A program made the translations under genes and the position numbers. The notes under the pieces are model-generated. The model was not told the DNA's origin. It worked only from the letters and a program-made list of their open reading frames with translations, and did no database searches. From NCBI GenBank assembly GCA_039180865.1, contig JBCDCZ010000126.1:1-12479 (forward strand): DNA of 12,479 nt, written 5' to 3'. Origin of the DNA: JBCDCU01 sp039180865 (lineage in GTDB: Bacteria; Pseudomonadota; Alphaproteobacteria; Rhizobiales; JACESI01). Of this stretch, positions 1-7,044 are shown one piece after another (within the stretch, counting starts at the first letter, position 1; each line of letters starts with the position of its first letter).

Positions 1-1
1 G

Positions 2-805
2 ATCATGCACGCCGGTCCCCTCTCCCAATCTCTGGACCAACCTCGCGGCCCTTCCAGGTTTCAACCCCTGCGGCGTATGTTGCCCGCCTATAGCGAAAAA
101 CAGGGGCCATTCCCGGAAACAACACCCATTACCGACGGCGAGCGTCGCCGCGCCATAGACGGGCTTGCAGATGCGGCAGTGCGTGGTTTGGAAGCCGGGT
201 TTGACGGAATAGAAATCCACGCCGGTAACGGATACCTGTTGGACAGCTTTCTCACGCACTATACCAATCAGCGAGAGGACGAATACGGCGGTCCGACCGA
301 AAACCGAGTCCGCCTGATCGCAGACGCAATTCAAACGGTCCGCACAGTAATCGGTCCCGATCGGCTTCTTGGGGTTCGCCTCTCCCAGGGAAAGGTAAAT
401 GACTTCGAGAACAAGTGGCCCGGTGGCAGCACTGACGGTGCAATCATTTTTCCGACCGTCGCAAAGTCCGGAGCCGATTACATCCACTTCGCAAGTCAAA
501 GTGTCCCCTATAGCGTGGGCGCTCACACGTCCGCCGGTGAGAGCCTTACGGCACAAGCAAGACGCTTAACGGGCCTTCCTGTGATCGCCAATGGACAACT
601 CGATAACGCGGAGCTTGCAGCGGATGTTCTTGCTCGCGGAGAGGGCGATTTCATTTCTATCGGTTTGGGCGCCCTCCTTAATCCTGACTGGCCGAAACGT
701 GTCAGGGATGGCCGTGCTATCTTGCCTTTCGATCCCGGCGTGTTCAGCGGCGGCGCTACGGTTGAAGCCCAATTCGCTTGGGAAGCTGGCCGCAAAGCGG
801 CTTGA
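2..805 (+). CDS. NADH:flavin oxidoreductase, Old Yellow Enzyme family (5' end missing)
   Basis: This is the C-terminal 267 residues of an FMN-dependent TIM-barrel oxidoreductase of the Old Yellow Enzyme family, which uses NAD(P)H to reduce activated C=C bonds. The reading frame is open through the left edge, so the ATG at 5 is an internal Met in the barrel motif MHAG and not a start; about 100 residues are missing. Visible signatures, numbered from that Met, are HAGNGYLLDSFL at 72-83 (the His72/Asn75 pair holding the substrate carbonyl and Tyr77 as proton donor), then DEYGG.TENR, and near the C-terminus an FMN-phosphate segment (VIANGQL, then GDFISIGLGALLNPDW). The family is clear but the physiological substrate is not. 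The gene converges on the YafY-type regulator with a 46-base gap. Confidence 0.88.
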   Translation: MMHAGPLSQSLDQPRGPSRFQPLRRMLPAYSEKQGPFPETTPITDGERRRAIDGLADAAVRGLEAGFDGIEIHAGNGYLLDSFLTHYTNQREDEYGGPTENRVRLIADAIQTVRTVIGPDRLLGVRLSQGKVNDFENKWPGGSTDGAIIFPTVAKSGADYIHFASQSVPYSVGAHTSAGESLTAQARRLTGLPVIANGQLDNAELAADVLARGEGDFISIGLGALLNPDWPKRVRDGRAILPFDPGVFSGGATVEAQFAWEAGRKAA

Positions 806-829
806 TGATATCCAAAGCCCGAAGCGCGG

Positions 830-850
830 GGCGCCGCAAACATCGGCGTC
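830..850. terminator. Hairpin between convergent genes, possible terminator
   Basis: GGCGCCG at 830-836 pairs with CGGCGTC at 844-850 (7 bp, one G-U) around a 7-base loop. It fills the gap between the oxidoreductase stop (805) and the regulator stop (852). Neither strand has a proper U-run after it, so termination is inferred mainly from the position. Confidence 0.35.
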
Positions 851-851
851 C

Positions 852-1523
852 CTATCCGTCTTCCTCTGCGGCGCGGATTTCATGAAGCTGTGCCCGAAGG
901 GCCGCCCCGTCACCTGGAAAGAACGCATCGAGGGGCTCGCAACTCTGGAGCCGATCGATGCGGAAATGGCGAAAGTCGGAGCGAAGCTCGCACCAGGCGG
1001 AAAGAACCGCGACTTTCACGTAATAGGTGACGGAAAGCGGCAGGACAGTGCGGTGCGTCGCGACATCATCGAGGTCGAGATAGGTGATTTTGATCTTGCG
1101 CTCTTCGCGCACCACTTCCCGCAAGGTCTCCATCAGGACCGGATCGACGTGCCGGATCCCCCAATTGGAAACGCCCAACGTGTCGGCTGGAACCTTTGCG
1201 ACATCAATTTTTGATAATACCCGCCCGGCCGCTTTCTGGAGCGCTACATCGCCAGTGCGTGCCAGAAGGCTCAATCCGACAACGATGGCTTCGACCTCCT
1301 CACGTGCAAAATTAAGCGGTGGCAGATCATAATCCCTTGCCATCACATAGCCGACGCCGACCTCACCGTCGATTGGAACGCGCATGGATTGGAGCGTGAC
1401 AATATCGCGGTAGATCGTGCGCTGCGAGACTTCCAGACGCTCGGCGAGCGCAGCGGACGTCATCGGCTTTGTCGCCTGCCGCAACACCTGAATGAGTTCG
1501 AACAACCGGTCGGTCCTTTGCAT
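852..1523 (-). CDS. YafY-family transcriptional regulator (HTH-11 plus WYL domain)
   Basis: A 223-residue DNA-binding regulator of the YafY/DeoR-like group. An N-terminal winged helix-turn-helix covers about residues 5-60, with the recognition segment around VSQRTIYRDI (32-41). A C-terminal WYL-type ligand-sensing domain ends in the family pattern AWCELRSDFRHFRIDR at 176-191. The frame stays open upstream to 2021, but the start at 1523 is preferred: it gives the canonical MQRTDRLFEL opening, has a GAGG ribosome site just upstream, and avoids overlapping the divergent flavoprotein gene. A perfect inverted repeat lies 33 bases upstream of this ATG, consistent with autoregulation and control of the divergent gene. 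A weak promoter (CTGACA, 17 bases, TTTTCT on the minus strand) would place the operator over its -35 and spacer. The ligand is unknown. Confidence 0.88.
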   Translation of the reverse strand: MQRTDRLFELIQVLRQATKPMTSAALAERLEVSQRTIYRDIVTLQSMRVPIDGEVGVGYVMARDYDLPPLNFAREEVEAIVVGLSLLARTGDVALQKAAGRVLSKIDVAKVPADTLGVSNWGIRHVDPVLMETLREVVREERKIKITYLDLDDVATHRTVLPLSVTYYVKVAVLSAWCELRSDFRHFRIDRLQSCEPLDAFFPGDGAALRAQLHEIRAAEEDG

Positions 1524-1555
1524 CGCCCCTCGCGAATTACTTGTTTCCAGAAAAA

Positions 1556-1581
1556 CATACTGACACCACGCTGTCAGTATG
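1556..1581. promoter_or_regulatory. Perfect inverted repeat, candidate operator of the YafY-type regulator
   Basis: CATACTGACA (1556-1565) and TGTCAGTATG (1572-1581) are exact reverse complements separated by six bases. The element lies in the 117-base region between the divergent regulator and flavoprotein genes. A dyad of this size and position is typical of the operator of a dimeric regulator. Assigning it to the adjacent YafY-type protein is inference. Confidence 0.7.
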
Positions 1582-1640
1582 AGTGCGTTATTGGGGGCTG
1601 GAAAGTCGCCAAATCCGGCGGGACCAAGGAGCCAACCCTC

Positions 1641-2192
1641 ATGGCAACAGCACTCTTCCTCAATCAGACCCTGCGCGCCTTCATCGAGCGCCAGCCGCTT
1701 TTCTTTGTCGCGACCGCCGATGTTTCCGGGCGGGTGAACGTTTCGCCGAAGGGCATGGACACGCTTCGGATACTCGACGATCAAACGGTACGCTGGCTCA
1801 ATCTCAGCGGCAGCGGAAACGAGACGGCAGCCCATGTGCAGGCAACGGGCCGGATGACGCTGATGTTCTGCGCCTTTGAGGGAAATGCCATGATCCTCCG
1901 CCTCTACGGCAAAGCTCGTGTCCGCCACCCGCGTGATGCGGATTGGGCCAATCTCATCGCCGGCTTTCCGGAGATCGCGGGAAGCCGCCAGATCTTCGAT
2001 CTCACGATCGATCTTGTGCAAACCTCATGCGGCACCGGTGTGCCCCTAATGGAGTTTAAGGAAAGTCGCGGCGAGAGCGAACTCGTCCCGTTCTATGAGC
2101 GAATGGGCGACGACGGCGTGCGTGACTATTGGAAGCGAAAGAACATCAAAACAATCGATGGCGCACCGACAGGCATCGTCGATAATCGTTAA
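1641..2192 (+). CDS. Pyridoxamine 5'-phosphate oxidase family flavoprotein
   Basis: A 183-residue protein with the split beta-barrel FMN-binding fold of the pyridoxamine-phosphate-oxidase-related group. Recognisable segments are QPLFFVATADVSGRVNVSPKG at about 18-38, the hydrophobic strand MTLMFCAF (72-79), LRLYGKARV (87-95) and the late QTSCGTGVP (127-135) seen in this subfamily. An earlier in-frame start at 1389 lies inside the divergent regulator; the ATG at 1641 has a good AAGGAG site at 1626-1631 with nine bases spacing and starts the conserved domain directly. True PdxH is longer and has a different C-terminus, so vitamin B6 oxidation is not claimed; relatives bind FMN, F420 or haem and often have no known substrate. 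Control by the divergent YafY-type regulator through the 1556-1581 dyad is likely. Confidence 0.85.
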   Translation: MATALFLNQTLRAFIERQPLFFVATADVSGRVNVSPKGMDTLRILDDQTVRWLNLSGSGNETAAHVQATGRMTLMFCAFEGNAMILRLYGKARVRHPRDADWANLIAGFPEIAGSRQIFDLTIDLVQTSCGTGVPLMEFKESRGESELVPFYERMGDDGVRDYWKRKNIKTIDGAPTGIVDNR

Positions 2193-2404
2193 GAAGCCCT
2201 TGGTAACAGAGCCAGTGACACCAGCAACCTTTATCAAGAAAGGCCCCGACTGCGATGGATAGCCTTTATGGCCGGGCACGACGGGTGATCCAGGGCGCAC
2301 TTGGGACGACCTTTGGCCCGGCGGGCCTCAAACTTCTGACAGACCGGAGCTGATTATAAAGGCGCTCTTGAGACGCTCGCCGCCGCAGATCAGGACTGCT
2401 TCAC
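2193..2404. other. Intergenic gap between convergent genes
   Basis: This 212-base gap separates the flavoprotein stop from the stop of the siderophore-interacting protein. It contains a small GC hairpin (GGCCC at 2315-2319 with GGGCC at 2323-2327) without a U-run and a 32-codon open frame at 2255-2353 of doubtful meaning. I see no convincing terminator, promoter or RNA gene. Confidence 0.4.
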
Positions 2405-3484
2405 TCAATCGATGAGATCAGCTCGTCCTCTTTTCCCTTTCTCCCAGTAAGAAACGCTCATCTGGCGCCCTTTTGGAAGCTTCAGATCTCCTTTAAAGAA
2501 CGCGCGCATGGCATTGGCGGTTTCAAATTCACCTGCAAACCAACCGTAGTCGGGACTGAACCCATTGGCGTGCGCGTCGCGGTAGATCGTCAGACAGGAT
2601 TGTGGATATGCGTTTGTCTCGATCTGCACCATATCGAGCTTCGACGCTGGCAGATAATCACTCCATTGCATCCCGTCCGGTAACGCAACCACACAAAGCC
2701 CGGTCACATGGTCGGGGAGGCTTTCGAGGATCCGTGCGATCGCAGGAAGTGCTGTCTGGTCCCCAGAAACCAGAAGGGATTGGTCCACGTCAGGAACAGT
2801 GCCGCCGCCCGGTCCCATCACACCGATCCTGTCTCCGGGCATGGCTTCAATCGCCCAATCGGAGATCATCCCATCTTTATGTTGCACGATATCGATATCG
2901 ACTTCTCCGGCCTCTTCGCGCACATGTCTGAGCGTGAAATACCGGACATGAAGCTGCTCGTCCCCTTCCGGCCAAGATGTAACGCCATTTGGCAGAACGC
3001 TTGGCCAGGTCGGCTCAGTCGCGGCGGGACTTGCAGGGCGCATCAATTTGACATGCATACCATCGAGACCAAGCCCGGAAATGTTTTCGCCCGTCAGAGT
3101 GACCCGGATCATCCCGGGGAACACTTCCGAGCGTTTGGTCACGGTGAGTTCCCGGAAGTTTATTGGTCGGCCGGTTCCGTCGTTCGTGCTGTTGGCATCG
3201 TTCCAACGCAGGTCCGCACCCGCCGCTTTGTCTATTCCCATGATATGCGCAGCTGCCGCTTCCTTCAGAAAAAACAGCATATTGTCGCTTGGCGCGCGAA
3301 CCTCGACTTGAAGCGCGTGATCGTCATGAAGGAAGTCGATCGTGCAGTTTTCAAACGAAAACCGGACATGACGTTCGCTGAACCTTTCATCGGGAAGACC
3401 GTGTTCGAGAATATGGTCGATCAAATGGTCAAAAGCGGTTGAGACATTTTTCAGCGGAACACTCGTTTTTGCCTGGGCTTCCAT
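2405..3484 (-). CDS. Siderophore-interacting protein (ferric-siderophore reductase) with N-terminal DUF2218 domain
   Basis: A 359-residue cytoplasmic flavoprotein that should release iron from an imported ferric siderophore by reduction. Residues about 15-95 form a DUF2218 domain, often fused to this family in rhizobia and relatives. Residues about 108-350 form the SIP/ViuB domain. In it, RYFTLR at 181-186 corresponds to the FAD-binding R-x-Y-T motif (here F replaces the usual Y), GDRIGVMGPGGG (217-228) is the flavin-domain loop, SGDQTALPAIARILE (240-254) is the usual start of the NAD(P)H-binding half, and YWEKG (346-350) is the family's C-terminal YWR.G-like signature. The ATG directly follows the permease stop (TGAATG), with AGGAG at 3494-3498 inside the permease gene, so translation is probably coupled. 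It is last in the uptake operon. Family assignment is secure; the substrate is not known. Confidence 0.92.
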   Translation of the reverse strand: MEAQAKTSVPLKNVSTAFDHLIDHILEHGLPDERFSERHVRFSFENCTIDFLHDDHALQVEVRAPSDNMLFFLKEAAAAHIMGIDKAAGADLRWNDANSTNDGTGRPINFRELTVTKRSEVFPGMIRVTLTGENISGLGLDGMHVKLMRPASPAATEPTWPSVLPNGVTSWPEGDEQLHVRYFTLRHVREEAGEVDIDIVQHKDGMISDWAIEAMPGDRIGVMGPGGGTVPDVDQSLLVSGDQTALPAIARILESLPDHVTGLCVVALPDGMQWSDYLPASKLDMVQIETNAYPQSCLTIYRDAHANGFSPDYGWFAGEFETANAMRAFFKGDLKLPKGRQMSVSYWEKGKRGRADLID

Positions 3485-4708
3485 TCAGACGAACTCCTCT
3501 GAGGATATGCGATTTCGGGTGGCAGCGCGGAGCGCGAAAACGGCGCCTACGAACGACCCCAGGGCGGCGATTGCCAGGAGCACATGGATTCCTACCACAT
3601 CGGAAAGCGCTGCCCCTGCGCCCGCACAAAGGAGCAGAACCACACCTTCGAGGCTTACAAAGGCCGCGAAGTCCGTTGCGGCTTTCGATTTGTCGCAAAG
3701 TCCCATCAAGATGCTGCGGCTCGGAGGTAACGCGGCAAAGGTGAGTGCATTGGCGATCAGCACATATATGACCGTTTCCGCAGGCTCCAGACCGTCAGAA
3801 AACTGTACTGCGAAAATCAGACAATAGAAGCTCACTGTCACACCAATTGCTGCCAGGACGGCAAAGCCACCGAACCGGTCGACGAAAGGTCTGATCGCGA
3901 GAGCAGCACCAAGACCGGCAATGTTCCCGAGAACAAGCCCCACAAGCGCTGCATCGGCGGTGCTGAGACCGGCATCGATCAGAACAATCGCCTTAAAGCC
4001 GTATGTGAGCGCCAGGCCGATACCGACGAACATTTTGATCACAAACAAAGATCGTGCCTTTTGCGATCGGAACACTGAAAAAATCAGGCTGTATGTCGGC
4101 GGTGGCCCATCGTGGCTCCAGCCAAGATCGAGCTTCAGACACAAAACCGCGCAAAAGCCACACGCACTGATTGCTGCAAGCGTCAGAATGACTGGCTGCC
4201 AGCCGAAATCGGCAAAGAGATAAATCGTACCGGCGCCCACGATTGCACCTGCTAGACCTGCTCCAACAGCTCGAAAGGCCGAGCCCCTTGCGCGCTTTTC
4301 CGCTGCGAGCCCTCGTACCATCAAAGCGGAGGTGGCTGCGTCCTGCATGGCGAGCGACAACATCAGCGAAAAAACAAGGACAAGCAGGATCAGGTGCAGG
4401 CCGTCTATCGGAATGAAAGAGAGCAGAACCAAAAAGGCGACAAAGACCGCCTGACCGAAAACCAACCACGACCGATAATGTCCAAGAGACATGAACCCGT
4501 ATCGATCGACAAGGGGTGACCAGGCAACCCGAAGCACGTAGGGAATAGCCGCCAGATAGACCAGTCCGATAACGTAGCTCGGTTGCCCGGCAGCGCGCAG
4601 AAAGAGCGGTACACCGTGCCCAATAAACTGGCCTACAACCGCTTGCGTCACGGATAAAAACATGACGACAAACAGGAAAGTGTTTCCTGTTTTTGCTTCA
4701 CGCACCAC
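3485..4708 (-). CDS. Major facilitator permease, RhtX/FptX/AmpG-like, probable siderophore importer
   Basis: A 407-residue polytopic inner-membrane protein with about twelve hydrophobic segments. The loop at 54-81 (AAIPYVLRVAWSPLVDRYG, then GHYRSW) matches the AmpG-like MFS signature shared with the single-protein siderophore permeases RhtX (rhizobactin 1021) and FptX (pyochelin). The start is GTG at 4708, supported by GGAGG at 4716-4720 with seven bases spacing; a second GTG follows at once and there is no upstream ATG in frame. It lies 62 bases after the TonB receptor gene with no terminator between, and directly abuts the SIP gene. By context it carries the ferric siderophore from periplasm to cytoplasm, replacing an ABC importer. 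Export of a siderophore or muropeptide uptake (AmpG) are less likely alternatives given the neighbours. Confidence 0.85.
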   Translation of the reverse strand: MVREAKTGNTFLFVVMFLSVTQAVVGQFIGHGVPLFLRAAGQPSYVIGLVYLAAIPYVLRVAWSPLVDRYGFMSLGHYRSWLVFGQAVFVAFLVLLSFIPIDGLHLILLVLVFSLMLSLAMQDAATSALMVRGLAAEKRARGSAFRAVGAGLAGAIVGAGTIYLFADFGWQPVILTLAAISACGFCAVLCLKLDLGWSHDGPPPTYSLIFSVFRSQKARSLFVIKMFVGIGLALTYGFKAIVLIDAGLSTADAALVGLVLGNIAGLGAALAIRPFVDRFGGFAVLAAIGVTVSFYCLIFAVQFSDGLEPAETVIYVLIANALTFAALPPSRSILMGLCDKSKAATDFAAFVSLEGVVLLLCAGAGAALSDVVGIHVLLAIAALGSFVGAVFALRAATRNRISSEEFV

Positions 4709-4770
4709 GCACTAACCTCCGGAAATTCGCCATGTCTTATCCTTCGACCACCACTCGGATTGTCGACGGG

Positions 4771-6921
4771 TCAGAATTTGGCGGTTAAGGCAATACCTCC
4801 TGAAATGGCGGGTGTGATTTCAGCGAACGAAGATGTCGGATCTGTCACGGCAAGCGACGTGATACCGTCCGAGGCGGTCGCATTGTTGATGAAAGCTCGG
4901 GCTTTGAAGTGGTCACGCTCGTAGGAGACACCAAGATCCACCAGAACAAAGCCACCAACGACTTCGGTTGCCACATTCTCGAAATTATTAAAATATTCGG
5001 ATGTGAAAGAGATATCGGCATCAAATGACAGCCCTTCGATGAAATCGGGCTTGTAGACAACGCCAGCGGAAACGGAAACCGTCGGATCACTCCCAAATTC
5101 GTTTCCGACGAGCGCCGGATCGAAAGCGCTTGTGATTTCCGTGTTGAGAAGCCCGAGAGCACCCGTAACAGTGACTTCATCGGTCAGCGCAACGGCGCCT
5201 GAAAACTCAGCACCGAAGCTCTGTGCATCATCGAAATTCAACACTTGCAGCGTGAAAGGCACACCGGGGATGGTTTCAGAAAACAATTGCAGGTCATCAT
5301 ATTCATTGAAAAAGCCAACTGCACCGAAGGCATATTTGCCGTTCCGCGACGCGTATCGATACGTGACCTCATAAGTTTGGACCTCTTCCGATTCAAAATC
5401 GGCGGGGCTCCCCAAGAAGAGATTAACCGAAGACCCTCCGCTGGAACGCCCTTCCCGATAGGTGAATGAAACCGTGTGCTCGTCATTGAACATATATTGG
5501 AGACCAGCTTTCGGCAGAAACTCGACTTCATCTTCTTCAAAGACATTGACGACCGGAGGCGATCCAATCGGAATAAACGGCGACAGGCCCTCTGTCAGAT
5601 CGGACGTCGTAATCCGCGTTTCCTCATCGCGAAGGATGCGTCCGCCAAGAAGCAGATCAAGACCACCCACGAGGCGCACTCTTACATCGGCAAAACCGGA
5701 AATCTGTTCTTCAAGCCCGTCAATAGTCAATGTGTTTGGTGCAATAGGAGCGGGAACCGCAACGTTATCGATAGATACCGTCTGTTCACGACGCGTATAA
5801 TTGAAACCAACCAGGCCGCTCACCCGATCTTTTTTGTCACCAAAATTGAAGATCAAATCCTGATTGACGATTTCCTCGCGGAAACCGAAAAACAGGGGAT
5901 CCGGTTGCTCAGGCAGGCTGTCAAACTGCGTCAGCGAAAAACTTGAGATCGATCGGAGTTCGCCGATATCACCGACCTCGTATGTGGCGTCCAACCCACC
6001 GGTAAACGCTTCGGTATCGAAAAGGCGCAAGCCCGTACCAATGAAGTTGATCTCCCGTTCTTCGAAGGGCGTCTGGACAGTACCCCGCGTCTGCGGAATT
6101 TGTCCAAACTGGCCTTCGGCAAGCGCGTTGATCCTGAGCGGACCGTTTTCACCGAAAGGGGTGATGAGCGCTTTGCCTCTCAAACGGGTCTGCCTGAAAT
6201 CGGTTATCTCATCCGCAGCAGCCTCGAAGCCTGGAGGCACGCCTATAATGGTCCTGGGATCTTCACCGGTTTCGAACTCTCCGGTTAAGCGAACAGCCAG
6301 AATGTCGTCGATAATCCCGCCAGACGCGAGGCCATTGACCGTATAGGTCGGCTCCTCGAAACGGTCGAACTCCGTAATGAACTGCGTTGCGAATTCCGGA
6401 TCGAACGTTGGATCCTTCGTCTTGATGACAATCGCTCCGGCTGACGCGGCCCGGCCTCTCAGCGTCGTTTGCGGTCCGTTGAAAACTTCCACCTGCTCGA
6501 CATCCCAGGTGCTGTTAAAATCAGAGTTTTGCAGCGACGCAGGGCGCGCGATCTCGTCCACGATGATGGGGACGCGTGGTTGCGTCCCACCGAGCGAGAC
6601 ATTGACGAGCCCGCCGGGGCCACCCCCTTCGACGCCTCTGATGTCAGGAATTTCGCTAATCGATGTTGTTAGGACGTTGGGCGCTGACTCGATCACGTCA
6701 TTGATCGTCTGCCCAACTTCCTGATCAAGCCTTTCTTCGGAAAAGACCGTCACACTGCTTGTTGTCTCCAGGAGTGTTTTTTCCTGTCGCTCTCCGAAGA
6801 TCGTCACCTCATCCAGGAGAAATGTACCTTGCTCCGCATCTTGAGCAAATGTCGGCCCGCTGTTCAAAGCCAAGGCACTGACCATCGTCGTTAGCGCAAA
6901 CGACGTTTGTCTTATTTTCAT
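4771..6921 (-). CDS. TonB-dependent outer-membrane receptor, probable ferric-siderophore receptor
   Basis: A 716-residue outer-membrane receptor. A signal peptide covers residues 1-26 (likely cut TFA|QDA), a TonB-box-like stretch DEVTIFG lies at 37-43, and a plug domain follows to about residue 165 (TINDVIESAPNVL, then VEQVEVFNGPQTTLRGRAASAGAI, the usual end-of-plug motif). The remainder is a beta-barrel rich in alternating strands, ending in a terminal phenylalanine (ALTAKF) as outer-membrane barrels do. The frame is open upstream to a TTG at 6978, but the ATG at 6921 gives the canonical signal peptide. The ribosome site is weak (GGGGCG about ten bases upstream). It is the first structural gene of the uptake operon, next to its putative AraC activator. 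The cargo cannot be read from the sequence; the permease and reductase argue for a ferric siderophore, not cobalamin. Confidence 0.9.
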   Translation of the reverse strand: MKIRQTSFALTTMVSALALNSGPTFAQDAEQGTFLLDEVTIFGERQEKTLLETTSSVTVFSEERLDQEVGQTINDVIESAPNVLTTSISEIPDIRGVEGGGPGGLVNVSLGGTQPRVPIIVDEIARPASLQNSDFNSTWDVEQVEVFNGPQTTLRGRAASAGAIVIKTKDPTFDPEFATQFITEFDRFEEPTYTVNGLASGGIIDDILAVRLTGEFETGEDPRTIIGVPPGFEAAADEITDFRQTRLRGKALITPFGENGPLRINALAEGQFGQIPQTRGTVQTPFEEREINFIGTGLRLFDTEAFTGGLDATYEVGDIGELRSISSFSLTQFDSLPEQPDPLFFGFREEIVNQDLIFNFGDKKDRVSGLVGFNYTRREQTVSIDNVAVPAPIAPNTLTIDGLEEQISGFADVRVRLVGGLDLLLGGRILRDEETRITTSDLTEGLSPFIPIGSPPVVNVFEEDEVEFLPKAGLQYMFNDEHTVSFTYREGRSSGGSSVNLFLGSPADFESEEVQTYEVTYRYASRNGKYAFGAVGFFNEYDDLQLFSETIPGVPFTLQVLNFDDAQSFGAEFSGAVALTDEVTVTGALGLLNTEITSAFDPALVGNEFGSDPTVSVSAGVVYKPDFIEGLSFDADISFTSEYFNNFENVATEVVGGFVLVDLGVSYERDHFKARAFINNATASDGITSLAVTDPTSSFAEITPAISGGIALTAKF

Positions 6922-7044
6922 ATCTGATAACGCCCCATAATCGAGTAGTTCGCCCCATAACTTAACTACAAAAGTCAAGTTTAATTCATGCGGCGACCGT
7001 GTCTATCGATTTGGACTGTCCAATCCGGCCAAAAAACTGTCCAG
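6922..7044 (-). promoter_or_regulatory. Receptor-operon control region with two pairs of direct repeats
   Basis: This 123-base gap between regulator stop and receptor start probably holds the receptor-operon promoter. On the plus strand CGCCCCATAA occurs at 6931-6940 and again at 6951-6960, exactly 20 bases apart. ACTGTCCA occurs at 7015-7022 and 7036-7043, 21 bases apart. The first of these lies in a dyad, TTGGAC/GTCCAA (7011-7023). Repeats spaced by about two helical turns suit an AraC-type activator. A TTGACT -35-like box on the minus strand (6973-6978) has no good -10 at normal spacing, as expected for an activator-dependent promoter. The roles are inferred. Confidence 0.5.

Noticed and set aside
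1524..2021. N-terminal extension of the YafY-type regulator to 389 residues
   Set aside because: The extension overlaps the divergent flavoprotein gene antisense, is not regulator-like, and the normal family start with a ribosome site lies at 1523.
4698..4733. Eleven-codon leader-like ORF (MANFRRLVRGA) overlapping the permease start
   Set aside because: It contains the permease ribosome site itself, has no ribosome site of its own, and no attenuator structure is visible.
6922..6978. Longer TonB receptor starting at TTG 6978
   Set aside because: The added 19 residues precede a complete signal peptide and would spoil it; the ATG at 6921 is the natural start.
6922..7044. RirA (TGA-N9-TCA) or Irr/ICE iron boxes before the receptor gene
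   Set aside because: I searched by eye for both patterns in this gap and found no acceptable match.
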